Notes under the pieces: model-generated
The model's input: only the letters and a program-made list of their open reading frames with translations
Databases searched by the model: none
Told to the model about the DNA's origin: nothing
Made by a program: the position numbers and the translations under genes
Assembly: GCA_937928035.1 (NCBI GenBank)
Contig: CALFWA010000234.1
Coordinates: 1 to 8,962, forward strand
DNA length: 8,962 nt
Source of the DNA: an uncultured Caldilinea sp.
GTDB taxonomy: Bacteria; Chloroflexota; Anaerolineae; Caldilineales; Caldilineaceae
Reading direction: 5' to 3'
In this document: one piece after another, positions 1-8,962 of the stretch
Position numbering within the stretch: position 1 is the first letter of the stretch
How the letters are laid out: each line of letters starts with the position of its first letter

Positions 1-137
1 AGCGTGGGCAATCGCCCCCTGACCATGCGAACGTAGAGAATCACAGGCGCAAAGCCCGCATACCAGGATGTAAGTGCATCGCATGGTCGGAGCCCGAATG
101 AAGCTGCCCAGAGTGCATACGGAAAGGAGCCGAACAG
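1..137 (+). ncRNA. Non-coding left flank of IS110-family remnant, possible bridge-RNA region
   Basis: This stretch lies directly upstream of an IS110-type transposase start and holds no convincing gene. It contains a 10-bp perfect inverted repeat (21-30 with 79-88) enclosing 48 nt, a small internal hairpin (GGC/GCC around 47-56), and two copies of the 7-mer AGTGCAT at 73-79 and 112-118. It is known that IS110-group elements carry, between the left end and the recombinase gene, a structured bridge (seek) RNA that guides target and donor recognition. Position and foldability fit such an RNA, but I could not align it to a known one, and the outer end of the element is outside the window. The RNA call is therefore an inference; the inverted repeat is directly visible. 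Confidence 0.3.
21..88. repeat. 10-bp inverted repeat with 48-nt loop
   Basis: GACCATGCGA at 21-30 is the exact reverse complement of TCGCATGGTC at 79-88. Two further outward pairs (one of them G-U) can extend the stem to 12 bp. The loop is too long for a normal intrinsic terminator and no T-run follows. Its position before an IS110 transposase start suggests the closing stem of a structured RNA. Confidence 0.6.
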
Positions 138-504
138 ATGACGATCCTCTACGTCGAGGTGGACGTGGCGTGTGCCAGCTTTGAGGGCGTTGCCTGGAGC
201 AAACGCACCCCTCGCCAGGTGGAGCGCTATGACAATACCGCTTCGGGCTTTCGCCGGTTTGCCGAGCGGGTCGAAGCGGTGCGCCAAGCGGAAGAAGCCA
301 ACGTCATCCATCTGATCCTGGAACCCACCGGAGGTTATCAGGCGGAACTGGTGTTGTTTGCCCATCGCAGGGGATGGCGCATCACTCAGGTTAACCCGCT
401 GCAGCACTTTTTGGCTGTTCTGCAAGAGAGTTTCAACAATGGGGCGGAGCGCAGATCGATCTTGGCGATTGTCAGGCGTCGTCTGTCCCGTTACAATAAT
501 AAAC

Positions 505-524
<20 letters not shown>
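138..524 (+). pseudogene. Truncated IS110-family transposase (N-terminal DEDD domain only)
   Basis: The frame begins at ATG 138 behind a good Shine-Dalgarno sequence (AAAGGAG, 123-129). Residues 1-90 look like the N-terminal RuvC-like DEDD domain of IS110 transposases: a YVEVDVA start carrying the first catalytic Asp (D9), a G-F-x-R-F segment near 37-41, LEPTGGYQ with the catalytic Glu (E62), and the RGW-x-ITQVNP strand at 78-87. In intact relatives the NP is followed by a segment leading to a K-T-D-x-x-D motif and later a C-terminal serine domain. Here similarity stops near residue 92 (about base 415), and the frame runs through unrelated residues to a stop at 524, overlapping the next gene. 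Full proteins are roughly 300-400 residues, so two Asp and the catalytic Ser are missing and the product cannot be active. It is a decayed or recombined IS end. Confidence 0.75.
469..497 (+). promoter_or_regulatory. Sigma-70-type promoter of the Crp/Fnr gene
   Basis: TTGTCA (469-474) and TACAAT (492-497) each match the -35 and -10 consensus at five of six positions and are separated by exactly 17 bp. The expected transcription start, 6-8 nt after the -10, falls at 503-505, on or next to the GTG chosen as the start of the Crp/Fnr gene. The promoter lies downstream of the last recognisable transposase sequence, so it is probably native to the regulator and not supplied by the element. Confidence 0.6.
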
Positions 525-1188
<664 letters not shown>

Positions 1189-1238
1189 CAGCCGCTGGAT
1201 CGCCTTAACACTTTTAACCGCACGGGGGGAAGAGCAAT

Positions 1239-2318
1239 ATGTTTGACCTGAACCGCTCTACATTGGAAAGACACAGCGTAGACATGCGCCAGTTCATCGA
1301 TTGGCGGCAGTCGGTCTTGCCTAACGGGCTGCGCGTCATCGACGGCTACAACAGCAGCGGCCTGACGTTGACGCTGCTGCCCGATCGCGGCCTGGATATC
1401 TGGCTGGCGGCCCACAACGGGCGCCCGTTGACCTGGATCAGCCAAGGGTCTCCCCATGCGGCGGATTTCGGCGCCGGCTGGCTGCGCCTCTTCAACGGCG
1501 GTGTGCTCGTGACTTGTGGGTTGCGCCATGTCGGCCCGCCGGAAAGCGACCAGCGCAGCGGCCAGTTCCGCGATCTCCATGGCGACTTCAGCTTGCTGCG
1601 CGCCTACAACGTGACGGTGCACGGCGGCTGGCAGGCCGAACGCTACGTCGCCGAGGTGACGGGCGAGGTGGCCGAGGCTTCGCTCTTCGGCGAACAACTC
1701 CATCTGACGCGCACGGTGCGTTTCGGCCTGGGCGAGCCGGCGGTCGAGATCATCGACGTCGTCGAAAATCGCTACGATGCGCCGACGCCCTTCATGTTGC
1801 TCCACCATTTTAACTTCGGCTATCCGCTCGTGCAGGAGGGCGTCCGTCTCCATGTGGCGCACGCCGCCGTGGTTCCGCGCGACATGCAGGCGGCGTCGGC
1901 CCTGCATAATTGGCCAAACTATCACGCCGCAACGCCGCGTCATCTGGAGGAGGTCTTCTTCCACCGGGTTCTGCTCGATGAGAGCAAACAAGCGGCGGCG
2001 GTGCTGACTTCGGAGACCTTCGGCCTGATGCTGGAGTGGGACGCTGCGCATGAACCCTACTTTACGCAGTGGAAGAACTTTCGGCAGGGAACCTACGTCT
2101 GCGGCGTGGAGCCGGGCAACTGTTTGCCGGAGGGTCAAAATCGGGCGCAGCGCCATGGCCGTCTCATCCATCTCGCCCCTGGTGAGCGCCATCGATTCTG
2201 GAATCGCCTCACCGCGCTCGATGGCACCGAAGCGGTGCAGCGAGCACTGGAGCGCGTGGCGCTTTTACAACGTCACGGCCAGCCGTCTCCCATCACGCTG
2301 GAAGATTACGCCACATGA
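1239..2318 (+). CDS. DUF4432 family protein (aldose 1-epimerase-like)
   Basis: This 359-residue protein resembles the DUF4432 branch of the galactose mutarotase-like beta-sandwich fold, cytosolic with no signal peptide. Hallmarks seen are PDRGLDI at 48-54, GLRHVGPP at 94-101, LHGD at 113-116, a LLHHFNFGYPL strand at 187-197, and EPGN at 291-294 followed by LPEG. In aldose epimerases a His and a Glu act as general acid and base; H114, H189/H190 and E291 are candidates by position, which is inference. Members are thought to bind or interconvert sugars or sugar derivatives; the substrate here cannot be read from sequence. The start at ATG 1239 is fixed by a strong GGGGGAAG Shine-Dalgarno sequence about 7 nt upstream. 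It lies 50 bp after the Crp/Fnr gene with no good promoter between, so co-transcription is likely. Length and motifs look intact. Confidence 0.8.
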   Translation: MFDLNRSTLERHSVDMRQFIDWRQSVLPNGLRVIDGYNSSGLTLTLLPDRGLDIWLAAHNGRPLTWISQGSPHAADFGAGWLRLFNGGVLVTCGLRHVGPPESDQRSGQFRDLHGDFSLLRAYNVTVHGGWQAERYVAEVTGEVAEASLFGEQLHLTRTVRFGLGEPAVEIIDVVENRYDAPTPFMLLHHFNFGYPLVQEGVRLHVAHAAVVPRDMQAASALHNWPNYHAATPRHLEEVFFHRVLLDESKQAAAVLTSETFGLMLEWDAAHEPYFTQWKNFRQGTYVCGVEPGNCLPEGQNRAQRHGRLIHLAPGERHRFWNRLTALDGTEAVQRALERVALLQRHGQPSPITLEDYAT

Positions 2319-2348
2319 AAGTTGCGGAGTGCGTATTTCGCGACTTTT
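2318..2348. terminator. Weak bidirectional hairpin between convergent genes
   Basis: AAAGTTGCG (2318-2326) pairs with CGCGACTTT (2339-2347), a 9-bp stem with one G-U and a 12-nt loop. A run of As on one side and four Ts on the other give it a partly terminator-like look from both directions. It begins in the DUF4432 stop codon and lies 16 bp beyond the stop of the MFS gene coming the other way. The stem is short and the T-run is part of the stem, so termination strength is doubtful. Confidence 0.3.
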
Positions 2349-2363
2349 CAGCTGGCAACGCCT

Positions 2364-3512
<1,149 letters not shown>

Positions 3513-3521
3513 GATGTCCGC

Positions 3522-5129
3522 CTACGCAATGACCGACGCAATGGCGCGGCGCACGATCGCTTCGCCCGGATCGTCGATGATGGTCACGTCTCCCAACGCC
3601 TGGGGAATGATGAAACGCAGCGTTTTGCCGACGCGCTTTTTATCCTGCGCCATGGCGGCGTAGATGGCGTCGACGCTGAAGCCGGAGACGCTCGTCGGCA
3701 GCCCCAGTCGCTCCAGCAAGTTGTGGATGCGCGCCGCCAGCGCAGGGTCGCACCTCCCCAGCTCAACGGCCATGTTGGCGGCCGCCGTCATGCCGACCGC
3801 CACCGCATCGCCATGGCGCATCTGATACCGGCTGACCTGCTCGATAGCGTGGCCGAAGGTGTGTCCGAGGTTGAGCGTTGCCCGCACCCCGCGCTCAAAG
3901 GGGTCCTGCTCGACGATGCGCACCTTGACGCGCACGGCGTCCGCCACCAATTGCAACAGGTTGACCGGCCCTTCCTTCTCCAGCTGCACGAAGAGCTGCG
4001 GCGCGCCGATAATCCCATGCTTCACCACCTCGGCCAGACCAGCGCGGAATTCATCCGAAGGCAGTGTGGAGAGCGTCGCCACATCCATCAGCACGGCGAC
4101 CGGCTGCTTGAACGCGCCGACGAGATTCTTGCCCTGCGGCAGGTCAACGCCCACCTTGCCGCCGACTGAGGCGTCCACCATCGCCAGCAGCGAGGTGGGC
4201 GCCTGCACAAAGGGAACGCCGCGCAGATAAGTGGCGGCTGCAAAGCCCGCCAAATCGCCGATGACGCCGCCGCCGACGGCGATCACCGGGCTGTGGCGGT
4301 CCAGACCGGCTGCAACGAATTGGTCGTAGAGCAGCCCCACATTCTCCAGCGTCTTGTGCTGTTCGCCCTCGGGAACGAGGCAGATCGTCGGCTCGAAACC
4401 GGCGCCGCGCAGGCTGGCGCTCACCGTCTCGGCGTGCGGAAGAATCATCTCGTTGGTGACGACGGCCGCGACGCCGGGGCGCACACCCCGATTAAGAAGC
4501 AAGCGACCGGCGTGGGTGAGCACTCCTTCGCCGAGCAGCAGGTCGTAGTCGCCCGACGGCGAGCGCACAGGGATGCGATTCAACCCCGGCGCCTCCTGGT
4601 TAGCGAGCGCAGCGTCGAGCACGCGCTCGGCCACCTCTTCGGCGCTCAGCGAGGTTGTGTCCACCTGATAGGCGATGGCCCCGTAGGCATAGCGGCGCTG
4701 TTGAAGCAGAAGATGGATGCGTCGACGGCGCTCTTCCGCTTCTCCGGGCAACAGCGGTCGATCGTTGGCGTCGGCCAGTCGCCGCAGAATTTCCTCTTCG
4801 GACGCATGAAGACAGACGACGGTGCCGCTGGCTTCGAGCGCGCGACGGTTCTCCGAGTTGACCAGCGCGCCGCCGCCCGTACTGATCACCAGATTGCGCT
4901 GTTGCGCCAGCTCCTGACAAAGTTGCGCTTCCGCTGCGCGAAAGGCTTCTTCCCCATCCTCGGCGAAGATGGCGGGAATGGGTTTGCCGAACCGTTCGAC
5001 CAGTACGTCGTCCATATCGACGAAGCGCCGTCCCAGGCGTTGACTCAGGATGCGCCCCACGGTGCTTTTGCCTACGCCCATGAAGCCGGTGAGGATGATG
5101 TTGCCGTCTGAAATTTCAGATGGATTCAT
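3522..5129 (-). CDS. aroKB: Bifunctional shikimate kinase / 3-dehydroquinate synthase
   Basis: This is a 535-residue cytosolic fusion of two shikimate-pathway enzymes. Residues 1-175 are shikimate kinase (shikimate + ATP to shikimate 3-phosphate): Walker A GFMGVGKST at 15-23, DMD at 38-40 and R63 and GGG 85-87 for shikimate binding, and the RPLL lid at 124-127. Residues 185-535 are NAD-dependent 3-dehydroquinate synthase (DAHP to 3-dehydroquinate): EGEQHKT at 254-260, GGGVIGDLAG at 286-295, the SVGGKVGVD loop at 321-329, and Zn ligands inferred as E367, H423 and H439 (AEVVKHG, LGHTFGH, HGDAV). All key residues are present, so both halves should work. The two activities are not consecutive in the pathway. 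Kinase-first AroKB fusions are known from some other bacteria, for example Thermotoga. The ATG overlaps the upstream kinase stop (ATGA), implying translational coupling; a weak AGAAAGAG precedes it. Confidence 0.95.
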   Translation of the reverse strand: MNPSEISDGNIILTGFMGVGKSTVGRILSQRLGRRFVDMDDVLVERFGKPIPAIFAEDGEEAFRAAEAQLCQELAQQRNLVISTGGGALVNSENRRALEASGTVVCLHASEEEILRRLADANDRPLLPGEAEERRRRIHLLLQQRRYAYGAIAYQVDTTSLSAEEVAERVLDAALANQEAPGLNRIPVRSPSGDYDLLLGEGVLTHAGRLLLNRGVRPGVAAVVTNEMILPHAETVSASLRGAGFEPTICLVPEGEQHKTLENVGLLYDQFVAAGLDRHSPVIAVGGGVIGDLAGFAAATYLRGVPFVQAPTSLLAMVDASVGGKVGVDLPQGKNLVGAFKQPVAVLMDVATLSTLPSDEFRAGLAEVVKHGIIGAPQLFVQLEKEGPVNLLQLVADAVRVKVRIVEQDPFERGVRATLNLGHTFGHAIEQVSRYQMRHGDAVAVGMTAAANMAVELGRCDPALAARIHNLLERLGLPTSVSGFSVDAIYAAMAQDKKRVGKTLRFIIPQALGDVTIIDDPGEAIVRRAIASVIA

Positions 5130-5707
5130 ACGGAAGACTCTTTCTGTTGAGATGTTTTGAGCCGTTCAAGGACGGCGGCCACGCACTGCTCCAGCGGCTG
5201 CGCCGTGTCGAGCATCAGATGATGTTCAGGTTTGATCGGGTACCGCCAGCAGCCATCGTAGCGACGCAACATCTCTTGCATGGCGGCCCAACCACTGATC
5301 TTGTGTGTCGAGTCGCCGGGCTGCCGTGCGTCGAGCCGCCGTCGCCATTCCGCTTCGTCGAGTACGGTCTCCACGATCAACAGACGCGCTCCGTGCTGGG
5401 CCGCAATTTCCTGTGCGCGTGCATACCCGTTGGGATAAGAAAGCGGCGAGACGGCGATTACGCTTACCCCTACACTAAGCTGCGTTTCGACGATCCGCCA
5501 CATGATTTGGTACGCGAGTTCGTTGGCGTCGGGCATCTCTAGGACATAGTCCTTGATGTCGTCCTTATCGATGAGCGGAACCCGCAATCGTCGCGCAAGG
5601 GTTTCCGCCACGGCGCTCTTGCCGGTGGCCGGATGCCCTTTCATGGCGATCAGGATCAACGGAATGGAAATGGACGTGCTGTCGCCAAAGGGAGAGATGG
5701 AGGGCAT
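5126..5707 (-). CDS. P-loop kinase of the AAA_33/zeta-toxin-like type, substrate unknown
   Basis: This 193-residue cytosolic protein is built like a small nucleotide-dependent kinase. A hydrophobic first strand at 16-22 leads into Walker A GHPATGKS (24-31). DKDD at 47-50 occupies the position where shikimate kinases have their substrate-binding acidic motif. A lid-like Arg cluster is at 122-128 (WRRRLDAR), followed by an unusual segment with HK at 135-136, W140 and GCW at 152-154. A late D-T strand (167-168) ends the fold. It resembles P-loop phosphotransferases of the AAA_33 group more than true AAA+ machines, and I cannot name the substrate. It starts 4 bp after the aroC stop and its own stop overlaps the aroKB start, so it is firmly inside the operon. 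There is no clear Shine-Dalgarno sequence at ATG 5707, suggesting re-initiation after aroC. No antitoxin-like partner is adjacent. Confidence 0.8.
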   Translation of the reverse strand: MPSISPFGDSTSISIPLILIAMKGHPATGKSAVAETLARRLRVPLIDKDDIKDYVLEMPDANELAYQIMWRIVETQLSVGVSVIAVSPLSYPNGYARAQEIAAQHGARLLIVETVLDEAEWRRRLDARQPGDSTHKISGWAAMQEMLRRYDGCWRYPIKPEHHLMLDTAQPLEQCVAAVLERLKTSQQKESSV

Positions 5708-5711
5708 ACGG

Positions 5712-6959
<1,248 letters not shown>

Positions 6960-6968
6960 AGTGAACAG

Positions 6969-6977
6969 ATTATACCA
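6969..6977 (-). promoter_or_regulatory. Extended -10 promoter giving a near-leaderless aroC transcript
   Basis: On the minus strand the sequence TGGTATAAT is a perfect extended -10 element (TGn plus TATAAT). No good -35 is seen 16-18 bp upstream, as is common for extended -10 promoters. The -10 ends only 9 nt before the aroC ATG; a start 7 nt downstream would be A6962, leaving a 3-nt leader, or transcription could begin at the ATG itself. No Shine-Dalgarno sequence occurs there, which fits leaderless translation. This is likely the promoter of the aroC-kinase-aroKB-MFS operon. Confidence 0.6.
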
Positions 6978-7067
6978 TATTCGATTATGGAGGAGCGCAG
7001 ATGCGTCCCACCCAACCGGAAATTTTGCGCGAACTCAAGCACATGGGTTTCTGGCGGACAAGACGGG

Positions 7068-7110
7068 AAAAAAGCGGCGCAGCAGCGCTCCTTTTGCGCA
7101 CTGCTGCGCC
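7068..7110 (-). terminator. Rho-independent terminator of clpB
   Basis: Read on the minus strand, a GC-rich hairpin (GGCGCAGCAG at 7110-7101 pairing with CTGCTGCGCC at 7085-7076, plus a few inner pairs across a two-base bulge) is followed, after a GC dinucleotide, by six Ts (7073-7068). It starts 30 bp after the clpB stop. Strong stem and T-tract make this a convincing intrinsic terminator separating clpB from the aro operon on the same strand. Confidence 0.85.
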
Positions 7111-7140
7111 TCGATTCGAAAGATGGTTTATCGCTCGGGT

Positions 7141-8962
<1,822 letters not shown>

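Noticed and set aside
21..88. Intrinsic terminator of a gene to the left
   Set aside because: The 48-nt loop and the lack of a T-run on either side do not fit a terminator.
358..504. N-terminal extension of the Crp/Fnr protein from TTG 358 or ATG 439
   Set aside because: The first part is transposase DNA read in another frame, the family does not need the extra residues, and a promoter lies downstream at 469-497. ATG 439 with AGAGAG remains a minor possibility.
4293..5111. 272-codon plus-strand frame opposite aroKB
   Set aside because: It is fully antisense to highly conserved AroK/AroB motifs and has no domain of its own; shadow frame.
5126..5707. Toxin of a toxin-antitoxin pair (zeta-like)
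   Set aside because: Only the P-loop fold is shared; there is no small antitoxin gene beside it and it is embedded in a biosynthetic operon.
6989..6995. GGAGGAG read as the complementary anti-Shine-Dalgarno CTCCTCC in an aroC leader
   Set aside because: It lies upstream of the predicted aroC -10 element, so it would not be part of the aroC transcript.

Overview
The window reads as ordinary bacterial chromosome of moderately high GC. A Crp/Fnr regulator, a DUF4432 sugar-epimerase-like protein, a kinase-first AroK-AroB fusion and genes that seem to start without a leader together suggest a Chloroflexota-type bacterium (Anaerolineae/Caldilineae-like). That placement is an inference from gene content, not a measured phylogeny.

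Left part, plus strand (1-2318). The window opens in the remains of an IS110-family element: a non-coding left flank with a long-range inverted repeat (candidate bridge-RNA region) and the first third of a DEDD transposase. Recognisable transposase sequence stops near 415. Next comes a Crp/Fnr-type regulator whose best start (GTG 505) lies just downstream of a good -35/-10 pair, then a DUF4432 protein 50 bp further on, probably co-transcribed.

Middle part, minus strand (6959 down to 2364). Four tightly packed genes form an evident operon, transcribed right to left: aroC (chorismate synthase, divergent), a small P-loop kinase of unknown substrate, a fused shikimate kinase/3-dehydroquinate synthase (aroKB), and an MFS transporter. 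Gaps are 4 bp, a 4-bp ATGA overlap, and 9 bp. AroB performs the second, AroK the fifth and AroC the last step of the shikimate pathway to chorismate; the other steps must be encoded elsewhere. An extended -10 element directly before aroC implies an almost leaderless mRNA. The MFS gene converges on the DUF4432 gene, with a weak hairpin between them.

Right part, minus strand (8962 down to 7141). This is the 3' two thirds of clpB, the Hsp100 disaggregase, running off the window edge and followed by a clear intrinsic terminator. Between that terminator and the aroC promoter, a short plus-strand frame begins with a perfect Shine-Dalgarno sequence and faces clpB; whether it is a gene is uncertain.

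I saw no tRNA, rRNA, CRISPR array, phage module or convincing new defence system. The points most worth a second look are the IS110 RNA-region fossil, the two leaderless-type promoters, the atypical chorismate synthase and the unidentified kinase inside the aro operon.
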